From Mastigias papua (Eukaryota > Cnidaria > Scyphozoa > Rhizostomeae > Mastigiidae), in NCBI GenBank assembly GCA_964019165.1, contig OZ025267.1, positions 21,394,003-21,458,002 of the forward strand: 64,000 nucleotides of DNA, in the 5' to 3' direction. The notes beneath the pieces are model-generated. The model did not search any database. It was not told the origin of the DNA and was given only the letters and a program-made list of their open reading frames with translations. Shown here piece by piece: positions 53,966 to 64,000 of this stretch. The stretch's first letter is position 1. Every line of letters begins with the position of its first letter. A program made the translations under genes and the position numbers.

Positions 53966-56692
53966 TTTATTTACAGCATAGCATAGATGATTTACAGCAA
54001 TGAATAGGTTAGGCCTATATCCTCACGTCAAAGAACTCTACAGGAATTGTCAGGGCCCTGCCAACCATGGTGCTGCTGGGTGACTTAGGGGCTTCAGTCC
54101 GGACATCTGTCAGCAAGTGATTTAGGTAGGCTTTATCATGCGTATTTTTGGCCTTGTACCCCCTCCCTCTTATTATTTGGTGACACCGTACCTGCCTACC
54201 TCTAATGCAAAAACATGTATGCATTTTGCACGATACCACTGGAAACCATTAAGTCTTTCAAATGATTAATCTGTCCGGTTTCCTTAGCTGTTATATTAAA
54301 GAAAAGAGCGTTTGACGAACAGTGGTGACACTCATATACAACATTTGTTCTAGCATAAACACGAACGCAACTTCTGACAGTGACGATTTTGACTAGTCAA
54401 AGGGTGAATGAGCATTGCTTAGCTGTATCCTATTCATTGATTCAATTTCATCATCGGCTCTGTTGCTACGGAGGTTTACGAGAGAGCGCAGTAGTTCATA
54501 GGTCATATTGAGGATAGCTTAAGATACACTTCACGACGTATTTCATATATATGATCCCCAGTACTGTGGAAAAGAGTTATATTGATTGAAAATATTGAGA
54601 CAGTATACAGCTTTAGCAATCTGCATATCCAATCTCTTTTACAGGTGCTGCCTTTGAACATGAACATAGATGGACTTGCCAAGAGGAAGAAGGACAAAGT
54701 CACAAAGACAATAGTAGATCAAACTATACACTAACTACGTCAAGAAAACAATGGAAAAATAGACAGTATGCTGGGCTACATGAAACAAAACGGCCTACAG
54801 AAAATGTGCACCTTCCGGTGCAAACTGAAGACGACACGTGATGCTTAAGGAAGAGTCCTTATCGATAGAGTCCAGCTTTTGCTACGACCGCTAAGATGTA
54901 CTTCTCCTCCACATGAACTTCTGATACATTCTACTGTGCGGCTGGAAAGGACTACCGCCTACCATAGATAGAGAAGATTAGAAGGAACTCTTTGACTTAT
55001 AAAAGAGACGGATCGATTTGATTGAAATAGAATAATAATGTATGTATACTCCAAAGAGATATCTTGTCCACTTACTTTCAGGTTCCTAATAAATGGGGAG
55101 GTCTTAAAAAACATAGGGTTCAGAAATATTTCTAAAGCCTAATAAACGGGGGTCTTAATAAAACTTGGGTGGGTTGGAACTATTTCTAAAATCTAATGGC
55201 AATCTAACTGTCTATTCCGTTTCTGACGAACATCAAAAGACACATTCATTTGGTTAAAAAAAACACTATCACTTAGTGAAAGAAGAAATTTCTTTTCTTA
55301 AGGAACAAACCTCCAAACCATTTTTAATTACTTGAAATTTGATAAACGGGGGGTCCAAATAAGCTCCGGTGGTTGGAAAAAGCATCAAACATTTATAGGC
55401 ATCCTCCGTCTATTATGGACCTAAGAGTATCGCACTAGTGTCCAGATATAATTTCTTTATGAATTTTTGTCGTTCAGTGTTTATCGCATTATGCATAATA
55501 GCCATTGGGCGTGATATAGAAATTACTCCCATTTTAATAGTTTTATTTACCGCAGTAAAGTAAGTGCGTTCAGTTGATGTTGTAGCACTAAAAGATCGTA
55601 GAAAAGAGGGAAATCTGAGGTGTGCTGTTTGTGACATGGAATAACGTAGATCAATTTACGAGTTTATCTATTTCATTTTAAGTTTTAAACAATTTTCTCA
55701 CATATTTTATAGTAAAATGACTGTACAGCCACATAAATTGTGGAAAAATTGTATATAATGTATTCGTAATTTGATAATTTACACTTCATTCTCTTTAAGC
55801 ACTTGATATGTATTTACCTCGTATATGACAGTTGCCATTTACATCGCTATTAGCTACTTCCCATTCATCCATGCATACATGACATACACGTGACATATCC
55901 ATACAACATCATGTAATATAGTTAACGTTTTTACAACTATTTACAACGTGAATATCTACACCAGTGTACAATTTTACTGATTTGGAATATTTTGTACAAT
56001 ATGTGCAAACCAGTTTATATTTATAACTACAATTATTTTGTTTTTCAAATTCTTCTGTATAGCTATCATTTAACTTTCATTTACCACTTTCAATTGTTCC
56101 ATTTAAGTTTCAAAATCTTCACAAATCATAGCACGAACTTTCATTTGTTTGCAATGACTTCACATGGCAAATTACTTACTTTTCAGGCATTATTGTTGCT
56201 TGTGTCTCATAATTGAAATGTTGAGAATGAATTTGATTTTGGCTATGTTTCTTCATTCGAAACATTTCCTAAATATCATTTACAAAACTTACTTTTCCAC
56301 GATACTTTGTATTATCGAATATAAATGAGTTAATAAAACATAGTTTGCTTATTTTTGTCATTTCTAATTAATAGTTGTTCTTACCACATTCACAGGAAGA
56401 GTTATTACTAGATGTCAATTAATCTTCATATTCCTTGTCATTTCTGTTATTCTCTGTGGATCCTTTGTAACGGATACAATCAGCGTAGTTGACACCAACT
56501 AAAAATCCTTCATCTTTGTTTGGAGATCTATCAATCCTTTCTTGAATGTTTAAAGTCTAAAGGGAATTCAATATACTGATTACATTTTAATGGTTTATAA
56601 ACTAAAATCTTCATGTGATGCCCTAATATTTTATGTATTTGCCATCCAATTCCTTCAATGGACTATTTTCCAATTCTCTCATTTGATGCTTC

Positions 56693-56693
<1 letters not shown>

Positions 56694-56761
<68 letters not shown>
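56694..56761. repeat. (AT)n run
   Basis: About 68 bp of AT dinucleotides. Confidence 0.95.
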
Positions 56762-56764
<3 letters not shown>

Positions 56765-57605
56765 CCTAAATATAGTTGGAAGATCCATATTACCCTAGTA
56801 ACTTCAAGAATGTCAGCATTATATTTTATCTTTTTATCAGAAATATCTACTAGCCCCAGCTAATAACTTCAACATTTTACATTGTGTTAAAACTAGACTT
56901 CAAGCTAAATGCATACTGTGAAGGAGGAATTCGGCACTGCAAACCAGGAAATATAGGTACTTTCTCGTAGATATGTTACAAATAGGCAAAAGATGTAACG
57001 AGCTTCTATATGAGATCGCTGTATTAAAAATTGATGCTATGACACCTTTGTAGTCCAAAGGTAATTCACTTGAAAGGAAATTACTATACTTTCAATACAA
57101 ATTGTAATACAAAAACCATTAACTTAGTTTTACTTGAAGGGAATGTTTTGGTTCTATCTCTAAAATTAAAAATCATTCTAAAAAGAATATTCGGATGCTT
57201 CCTGCTGAGGATGGCAGTATTTTTACAATTATTAAAAAACTTATTTAGATATAGATGGGTAGTGGATATGACAATATGACTACTACCCAGCCATATGTTG
57301 CAAGCGAGCCATGATATAGAAGCGTCGAAGGTGGTAGATACCTAACTCTGGGGGTTTCTGCATTGCTACGAGTGAGGCAAATTTTTGTTTGGCGGCCATT
57401 TTGATTGGTGGCAAAAGACTAGACGTATTGCCAATACAGAGCTCTTATAACCCTCTGAAAAGTAAGGGCCGATTTTCGTAAAATTCAGCACGACTTTTTA
57501 GCATACAAAGTGGTGAGCTTTCATGAACTACCTCTTATCTCTTCATTATGTTTGAATTTTGGGAATTCGTGCAGTTATTCCAACGTTTAAAGTGAGTGAG
57601 CAGGT

Positions 57606-57757
57606 GACAGTGACAGTGGCAGTGGCAGTGGCAGTGGCAGTGGCAGTGGCAGTGGCAGTGGCAGTGGCAGTGGCAGTGGCAGTGGCAGTGGCAGTGGCAG
57701 TGGCAGTGGCAGTGGAAGTGGCAGTGGCAGTGGCAGTGGCAGTGGCAGTGGCAGTGA
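57606..57757. repeat. (GGCAGT)n hexanucleotide array
   Basis: About 25 units of 'ggcagt' with one 'ggaagt' variant. The Ala-Val, Cys-His and Ala-Thr repeat ORFs over it are artefacts. Confidence 0.95.
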
Positions 57758-58389
57758 CAGAGGCTGCAGTTGCTGCGTCTAGCACCCGACATTTCCTACA
57801 AAGATAATGCCAGTTATAAACCTGGCTTCCTGTCCGCCAGAAGTTCTTTAGTAGGTTACAACTAGAACATATTGTATTATTAGCTGCTCACAGGCAAGGG
57901 TTCATAGGGTGTTATGAAGTGAAACGATTTGACATGTCTAGACAAACGATTTGTGCATCAATACGCAGAGCAAGTTTTAACCATCCTCTGGAAAAAGGAT
58001 TCAGCTTCACTTCACAAAGTTAACAATTGTTATGAGTAGATGTTGTTGTTGTTGTGTAAGGGAGTTGCTTTAACATGCATAAGTTGAATCAGACATGTGT
58101 TTTTATGTGTGAACTTTCTGCATATCATTGGAGTATTTGGAGACACGATAGATCACATAACAACAATGTACCATATTTTATATTTTTTATATGTCTGAAA
58201 GAGAGCATAAAAACGTTAGCAACCCCCGCATTCAAATTTAGGCCTGCTGCTGACCTCGAGGCCTTAAACTCACAAATGACTTTGTATTGGAACATCATGC
58301 GAAAAATATTCTTCGCTTCTTATGTAAATGGCAAAATAGTAACGATGGAAATAGTTGTCTGTAACTTCACTGCTACATTGTAAAAAAAT

Positions 58390-59460
58390 TTGCTAGTTAC
58401 ATTTTCAAATTTCAGAGAAGTGCACCGCAGCAACTGCTACCCTTGCAAGTACTTCAGACGGCAAACCAATGCCTGGCGGTTAAAAAACAAACAACCAAAA
58501 ATTGTGGAGACCAGAAATCTGAGAAAGTATGATAGGTTTCTATTTCGTAATGACGTACAACAGGTAGACTGGGAAAGCATTCTCAACTTCGGTAATAACT
58601 GTGATAAGATGACTAACACATTCCAGGAGAATTTTCAGTCAATCTTGGACATACATGCGCCCATAAAGAAAAAGAGGCAGCACTCCCACACCGTACCCTG
58701 GATGACACCTCTAATTAGAGAACTAATATTAAAAAGAGGTGCTGCCAAAAAAGATGCTGAAAAGTCTCCTGCGATGTGGAATTCCTATAAAAAGCTTCGC
58801 AATCAAGTAACAAAGAGAATCCGTGAAGCAATAAGATCGCACTATCAGGGCTCAATAGAAGATAACAGAAATAACCCAAAAAGGGTGTGGAAAGCTATCA
58901 ACAAAGTGCTTGATAAGGACTCTACATCTACAGAAATTCCGAGTCTAAATGTGCAAGGGAAAATGCTAACAAGGGAACGAGATATTGCCCAAGCACTCAA
59001 TCATCATTTTGTCATAGTAGGCCTTAAATTATCAACCAAAACTGAGTCGCTCCCTGATGACGACCCTGTCAGTTACTTCAAAATTCGTACAAATCATTTA
59101 ATTTTTACACCGTTTAGTGTTACTACAGTCCTGAATGCCATCAAAAATCTAAAAAATGGGACGTCACCTGGACCCGATGGTGTTTCTACAGTGCTTATCA
59201 AAGATGCAGCAAACATTATATGTAGTTCCTTGGCTACGATCTATAACTCCTCTGTGGAATCTGGAACATTCCCAGCCTTCTGGAAATTAGCAAGGGTAAC
59301 CCCAATCTTCAAATCAGGCAACAGAAACGATGCAAAAAATTATAGGCCCATTTCAATCATTTTCGTTTTTGCAAGGATATTTGAAAGAATCATACACGAT
59401 CAACTATACGATTCCCTAAAAAAACACCATTCTGACACCAAGTCAATCCGATTATCATAA
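58390..59460 (+). pseudogene. LINE linker and RT fingers (first half)
   Basis: 356 codons. The first ~60 residues are unlike a LINE start and the Met is arbitrary. Clear blocks: DIHAPIKKKRQ, VPWMTPLIRELILKR, RKRVWKAIN-type linker, KNLKNGTSPGPDGVSTVLI, VTPIFKSGNRNDAKNYRPIS and RIFERIIHDQL. It ends at a stop directly before the palm. Confidence 0.85.
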
Positions 59461-59461
59461 A

Positions 59462-59995
59462 TTGCATTCCACAGTAACATCCTTAGTAAATTGCACAGAT
59501 AACTGGTACGGAAACGTTGACAAGAAGCAAATGAAACTGTCAGTGTTTCTGGATCTGAAAAAAGCCTTTGATACTGTAGATCATAATTTTATGATGACAA
59601 AATTAAAAGCCATTGGTGTAAGAGGTACTGCAGCTGACTGGTTTGCCTCATATCTGAATAATAGAAGACAGTACTGCTCCTTAGGCAATCAAAAGTCCAG
59701 CGAAAGCTTGGTTACATGGGGCATTCCACAAAGATCTTGTCTGGGTCCGCTCTTATTTATCATCTATATACACGATTTTGAAAGTTGCCTTCGACAAGCC
59801 ATAGCGGGTATGTACGCAGACAACACTCATGTCACCTTAACATCAGATAACACGGAAGAACTCCTTGAAATGGCACAGGAAGAAATGTGGAATATTTCTG
59901 AATGGATGAGAATTAACAAACTAAGCATTAATAAAAAAAACCGAATACATGATAATTGGACACCCACAAAGAATAAACAAGATATCATCCCATAG
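59462..59995 (+). pseudogene. LINE RT palm with altered motif C
   Basis: 177 codons in a different frame from the first half: SVFLDLKKAFDTVDHNF (motif A), WGIPQRSCLGPLLFIIY (motif B with Gly to Arg) and GMYADNTHVTL (motif C with YADN instead of YADD). Loss of the second catalytic Asp plus the frame breaks shows a dead copy. Homology continues with shifts to about 60400 (ADEGLNW, YYALVQSHLRYANVVWG). Confidence 0.88.
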
Positions 59996-60715
59996 ACCAC
60001 TTACACTGAATGGCTAAGAAATTAAGCAGGTCAGGAAGACAAAACCACTAGGCGTAATTGCTGATGAGGGATTGAATTGGAGGGGACAATTTAGAAAAGT
60101 TAAAGGGAAGGTCTCTGGTGGGCTATGATCTCTAAAAAAACTAATGAAAATTGTTCCGCAATCCCAGCTTGTTAACATCTACTATGCCCTAGTACAGAGT
60201 CACTTACGGTATGCTAACGTTGTATGGGGTTCTCTCTCCAACAAGAAAGTAGAAGCCCTCCAACACCTTCTGAATCTATTATTGAGAAGGCAAAAGTCAA
60301 AGAACAGTGGTCCAGTAACTGGCTATCAGTCGAGCAACTGATAAACTTTGACAGAGCGGTGATGACCTGTAAGATGATGAATACGATCTGCCCTGAAAGC
60401 CATTGGGATAGATACAAAATATGAAATACGCATTCAAGTTATAGAGCCAGAAACTGCATGGATATTCAAATTCCAATGTAGATTCTTAAGTACTGGAAGA
60501 ATAGTTTTGACTATTTAGGGTTAAAAGATTGGAACAACATCCCTATTGCCATCAGGGAACTCTCTACGTTCAATTAATACACGACTCCCTGGAAGACTAG
60601 CTGCACCATTATTTTACTCATTTGAATTTATATATTTTTACTATATTTGTCAATTTTTGTTTTCTCCTGCTAAAGGTTTTTTCGTGTATAAGAAATTGCA
60701 ATAATAATAATAATT

Positions 60716-61330
60716 TTCTTTTAAAAGTTCATTTCATTCATCAACAATTTAAAAGTTACAATTATACATCTCACTAATTAACAGGTAATGTATAGTTGGC
60801 ATGTCTGCATAAAAAAATAGTACAATAATATTAAAGTAACATACAATAACAGAGCAAATAAGTACTGAAGAGAAAAAGACAGAAGGAACAAGGCTGAAAA
60901 AGAAGACGGAAAAACAAGACAAATTATGTTAAAAGTTTAATAGTTTAATAATAATTTTTTTGAAACTTCATATAAATTCCAGTAATTAAGATACAACAGT
61001 AAACCTCTCTATTTGAAGGTAGTGTACAGTTGGCTACTTGGGGTACAATACACTAATATGTCTATAATGTCAAAACATCTGGCGTAGTCCAATCTTGATC
61101 TCTTCTGCAAAAAATATAATAAGTTGATCTGATAGCGATGGTGGATAGTTTTCTTAGGATGTAATTCTGATGTTGATCGGTTATGTTCAGTTCTTTAAGC
61201 ATTTTAATGAAATCGGTTGAAAGTGAAGAAAATACTCCTAAAGTGCTTATAGAAGGATTTATAAATGTGACTTTATTGAACTGATGTAGTAGTGTCATGA
61301 TCAAATCTTGATATTTTTTTTTTATATTCT
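60716..61330 (-). pseudogene. LINE 3' remnants incl. C-terminal 'STYYIFCRR' block
   Basis: Frame 61304-61062 reads FNKVTFINPSISTLG and RSTYYIFCRRDQDW, the extreme C-terminus of the LINE type also seen at 15150-15450. Two partly similar stretches downstream (about 60735-60830 and 60965-61045, sharing 'gtagttggc'-like and 'acaatac' words) look like 3' UTR duplicates. Confidence 0.6.
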
Positions 61331-61454
61331 CATAAAATTTACAATGACAATCAATTACAATACAAAAGCCTAGGGAGCATGGAAGTGCATAACAGCCCTA
61401 AGACTTACACTTAACATAGAGACACAAATATTACAATAATAAGCTACAAAAGTG

Positions 61455-61607
61455 ATTGGAGTGGTGTCGCCCATCGTGCCAATAGCGTTGCAAATATGAC
61501 AAATCATCACAAAAAGCTATTGTAAAAGGAGATATCAAGTCTACCTATGTTCCTTGCTAATCAAAAAAAAATTTTCGCCCAGACACGATGAGCGACACCA
61601 CTCCAAT
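61455..61607. mobile_element. MITE with 24-bp TIRs
   Basis: 'attggagtggtgtcgcccat' at 61455 pairs with 'atgagcgacaccactccaat' ending 61607; one mismatch over 24 bp. 153 bp in total, non-coding. Confidence 0.8.
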
Positions 61608-61679
61608 TGTAAAAGGAATAAAGTTTACACAAAAGAGAAAATAATTTACACGAGAGAGGTTTTCACGAGAAAGTTAGTA

Positions 61680-61970
61680 ACTTATTGGAACCGTTCTGAG
61701 GCCTGAATGTATTTTAATGTTGCATCAAGAATGTTTGTATTTGAATCAAAAGGTAACTTTTCATGGCCATAAAGGAGTATTTGCAATAGTTCTTTGTTTG
61801 GAGGGTTAGATAGGCCATGAGGACGCAATATTGTATTAACGCTGTCGAGAAGATCACGTCTGTGTATGTCATAGACACATAGAGCAGCAAAAAGTGCTCC
61901 GTATCCTCAATACCATCGTTTATCAGATACAGGGGATTAAAAGTATCCCTAAAATTATGTTTAAATTTGT
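61680..61970 (-). pseudogene. LINE C-terminal zinc-finger-region fragment (second LINE)
   Basis: - strand frames give HKFKHNFRDTFNPLYL, GIEDTEHFLL, LSNPPNKELLQILLYGH and LPFDSNTNILDATLKYIQ, a recurrent C-terminal module (HKFRH...F.DT..P...GIEDTEHFLL.C) of invertebrate LINEs. It has a frameshift in the middle. It abuts another LINE at about 61970. Confidence 0.65.
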
Positions 61971-62217
61971 GCTTTATCTTTACGTGTTATGTTATTAGCA
62001 AGGTTAGTTTCATACCCAGCACTAAGTTTAAGAACATATAGACACTTATTATGGACATTTAAGAGCAGATCCGGTCTTAAGCAATCCCCGATAATAATTG
62101 AAGGACTTACAAAGCCTGGAAGATCAACGAACAAAGATGCTTCCTTAATGGATTGAAAGGTTGATGCAATGAAATGAAGTATCGAGTCATGGCGTCATGT
62201 GTAACGACCTTCGCTTA
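61970..62217 (-). pseudogene. LINE C-terminal piece, downstream of Harbinger insertion
   Basis: Reads RSLHMTP-type start, then FQSIKEASLFVDLPGFVSP, SIIIGDCLRPDLLLN and LYVLKLSAGYETNLANN. It continues the frame sense of the 63013-63662 fragment across the 789-bp insertion. The typical family sequence is GRYTWRHDS...VDLPGF.SPS.I.GD..RPDLLL. Confidence 0.75.
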
Positions 62218-62488
62218 ATTGCTAGGCGCACACGTCGAGACTTTTGCTGAACAAAGTGCCTCTCGTGCCACTTTGCTCAGCAAAGTGCTCACCGTGTGCG
62301 GCGACTTTTTTGTGGCATTTCTACCTCGCGAGCCAAAAAGTCAGAAATCAAACTGGTTTGATAATTTTTGCCTCGCGAGGCACTTTTCTCACCGTGTGCG
62401 CTCATATGAGCATTTTGCTCAGCACTTTGACCTCTACATAGGAGATCAAGCATGCGCAGTAGGATAGTTCTGATCCTAAATTTGAGAA

Positions 62489-62594
62489 ATGGCGAGCATT
62501 TCATCTTCTACAAGTGATTCAGAATACAAGGAAGAAGCTTTACTCGCATTGCTACTATTACGAAGACGCCGACTTTATCGTCTATTCCAAGTTT
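62489..62594 (+). pseudogene. Harbinger transposase N-terminus, truncated
   Basis: The ATG at 62489 opens MASISSSTSDSEYKEEALL then a Leu run and RRRRLYRLFQ, the acidic/Ser then poly-Leu/Arg start typical of HARBI1-like transposases. The match stops near 62594, where sequence of the opposing frame begins; no DDE core remains. Too short to be a gene. Confidence 0.55.
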
Positions 62595-62744
62595 CTCCGA
62601 AATTTCATTTATTGCTTCTTCTCGTTTATTCCGATCTTTAAGCAATGGAGATCTCACGTCATATAGGCATGGGTGCTCGGGCCAAAGATCAAGGAGCTTC
62701 TCTTACGATAATGCTTCTTTCATGAATTCATTCGTTTCTGCCAT
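62594..62744 (-). pseudogene. MADF/Myb-like Harbinger accessory protein N-terminus, truncated
   Basis: The - strand ATG at 62744 opens MAETNEFMKEALS, a stop, then EKLLDLWPEHPCLYDVRSP followed by LKDRNKREEAINEISEKL. L-x-x-L-x-x-x-x-P-x-L-Y-D and R-x-x-A-x-x-E-I are MADF-domain signatures. PIF/Harbinger elements carry such a DNA-binding partner gene. The domain is cut near 62594 at the internal deletion. Confidence 0.6.
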
Positions 62745-63012
62745 GCTGCTTTCTTGAAAAAGGAACACTACTGCGCATGCTTGACCTCCTTTGTAGAGGT
62801 CAAAGTGCTGAGCAAAATGCTCATACGAGCGCACACGGTGAGCAAAGTGCCTCGCGAGGCAAAAATTATCAAACCAGTTTGATTTCTGATTTTTTGGCTC
62901 GCGAGGTAGAAATGCCACAAAAAAGTCCGCTAACACGGTGAGCACTTTGCTGAGCAAAGTGGCACAAGAGGCACATTGCTCAGCAAAAGTCTCGCCGTGT
63001 ACGCCTAGCATT

Positions 63013-63662
63013 AGGTAAACGTTAAATCCGGCGACAACACGAATGAGAGACTCTGGCATCAGGCAGAAACTACAATCAGAGGAGGAAGAGGGACACCATT
63101 TTGAAAGATTTTTCCTAGTAGGAAGTGTATTATTCATATATCTGATTGTGAAGTTAAAAATATTTTTTGGCAAATTCAACTTAGCAGAAGACCAGATAGA
63201 GTTGAGCTTAGGTAAGGAATGTGATATGACAGCTGAAAAGAAAACCCTGAAGGACTAGATGAAATGTTAATCTGTTTTCTTGATTGGAACGAAAAGCTTT
63301 CAGTACTTGTTTGGTGTCCTTATATTTTTCGTACTGTAAGTTTGTGTGGGTGTTAGTTGATTTCCGGTCAGCTGATTGCGAGTCTGAATATCTTCGTTAG
63401 GTGAAGATTTTAGGACGTTGCGAACGATAGTCTGGCACTGGATAAATTTAGTTGACAGAGGGTAGATGTTCAACCCAAACTTAGTTTTAGCAAGAATATA
63501 TAACAATCTACCAATTGAGTAGCATGAAATGTAGTAATGACACTCGTTAGACCTATGATATTCCCAGGAAGGAAAATCAATAAGTCTCGGAGCAGTGTGA
63601 CATATTACGTTAACTGTGATGAGCCTTTTAACATAACTTGGAATAGAGTTCACGTATTTCAA
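63013..63662 (-). pseudogene. LINE RT C-terminal region, upstream of Harbinger insertion
   Basis: Frame 63662-63300 includes FGLNIYPLSTKFIQCQTIV and RNVLKSSPNEDIQT. Frame 63179-63013 reads LPKNIFNFTIRYMNNTLPT, RKNLSKWCPSSSSDCSFCL and MPESLIRVVAGFNVYL. The C-x-x-C Cys pair belongs to the C-terminal zinc finger of this LINE type (...CSFC...HVVAGC...). At least one frameshift lies between. Harbinger insertion cuts it right after NVYL. Confidence 0.75.
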
Positions 63663-64000
63663 GTACTCAGCACTTTAATAGCTTACGTTGGCCTATTCTC
63701 TAATAATTTGATTTAGCTACCTCTTGGTCTGACGGTGAATATTCTTCCATGTTTGATGCACACAGAGGTGACAGAAGAACAATAGAGTTCTAAAAGGAAT
63801 ACTTCTCAGAATAGTAATGCTGACAGGAGTCCTTGAAATGCTTAAATTTGAACCAAAGCATGGATCTAAACTGTATAGGTTTATCCTGGTATAGCATTAC
63901 CCTGGTATAATAAAGATTTTCGCATAAGTAACTGAAGGCAGATGGCTAAGACAGTCATAGACCACGTCATATATTGCATTTCTGCAGAAAGAAATCAATA
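63663..64000. other. Right edge, no feature resolved
   Basis: Probably further LINE sequence continuing the - strand element, but I could not identify a coding block. Confidence 0.35.

Larger units (their letters stand above)
53966..58389. other. No recognised gene; microsatellites and a diverged tandem repeat
   Basis: Includes a 54-bp-scale diverged repeat with 'ataaacggggg' words (about 55088-55385), an AT run (56694-56761) and a GGCAGT hexamer array (57606-57757). The open frames at 54015-54239 and 58075-58383 have no recognisable family. Confidence 0.5.
58390..60714 (+). mobile_element. CR1/L2-like LINE, decayed, with (AAT)n tail
   Basis: + strand element with an endonuclease-RT linker, an RT split by a stop and several frameshifts, and a 3' end at an AAT repeat (about 60699-60714). 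The 5' limit is uncertain, since the endonuclease core is not seen. Confidence 0.8.
62221..63009. mobile_element. Harbinger-type element with 241-bp TIRs, internally deleted
   Basis: Left arm 62221-62461 and right arm 62769-63009 are near-identical complements. Both outer ends read 'gctaggcg', and the flanks share a 3-bp ATT (62218-62220 and 63010-63012). Inside are two truncated opposing reading frames, described separately. The element sits within a LINE coding region and is non-autonomous. Assignment to PIF/Harbinger rests on the two-gene content and 3-bp duplication, though ATT is not the usual TWA. Confidence 0.82.

Noticed and set aside
54015..54239. 74-codon - strand ORF with basic N-terminal part
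   Set aside because: Compositionally protein-like, but no family recognised and no context; left as unknown.
57535..57807. Cys-His and Ala-Val repeat proteins
   Set aside because: Hexanucleotide GGCAGT repeat read in three frames; no start context or conserved flank.

Overview
The window is AT-rich metazoan nuclear DNA, most likely from a cnidarian or a similar marine invertebrate. It has spliced genes with GT-AG introns, single-exon rhodopsin-like GPCRs, a five-exon alpha-type nicotinic receptor gene, and a dense load of LINEs, short terminal-inverted-repeat (TIR) elements and microsatellites. The species assignment is inference; no rRNA, tRNA or mitochondrial marker was recognised. Nothing bacterial is present: open frames that start at GTG or TTG had to be moved to an ATG.

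Layout. Positions 1-10,000 hold three related intronless class A GPCR genes, two on + (3403-4437 and 5904-6890) and one on - (8974-9963). Positions 10,847-17,526 hold, on -, eight exons coding the first ~382 residues of the AAA ATPase AFG2A (SPATA5 family). The exons were stitched by phase, and the gene runs as far as the Walker A motif of the first ATPase domain. The remaining exons are not visible, so the gene either continues past the left edge across the GPCRs or is broken. Positions 17,527-27,702 contain no gene I can recognise, only a pogo-like miniature element and long microsatellites. Positions 27,703-37,945 hold, on +, a complete nicotinic acetylcholine receptor subunit gene of 494 codons with a full aromatic box, Cys-loop, vicinal Cys pair and four membrane segments. 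Its introns carry a ~600-bp trinucleotide tract and a 420-bp near-perfect foldback.

From 38,400 to the right edge almost everything recognisable is transposon. There is a broken LINE with a CFDP2-like endonuclease and a GAT-repeat tail, split by two CR1-like fragments. An ISL2EU/Harbinger-like (DDE_4) transposase relic is split by a TIR element. There are several MITEs, a LINE with an intact 509-codon reverse transcriptase, a decayed + strand LINE with a YADN active site, and a LINE split by a 789-bp Harbinger-type element. That element retains the first codons of both a transposase and a MADF-like protein between 241-bp TIRs.

The GPCRs and the receptor subunit would act at the plasma membrane in signalling. 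AFG2A in other animals acts in cytoplasmic 60S ribosome maturation. I see no evidence that these genes form a functional cluster, and no wholly new system was demonstrated. The strongest leads are the GPCR subfamily architecture, the long young hairpin inside the receptor gene, the zinc-binding N-terminus and missing 3' half of AFG2A, and the layered nested transposons.
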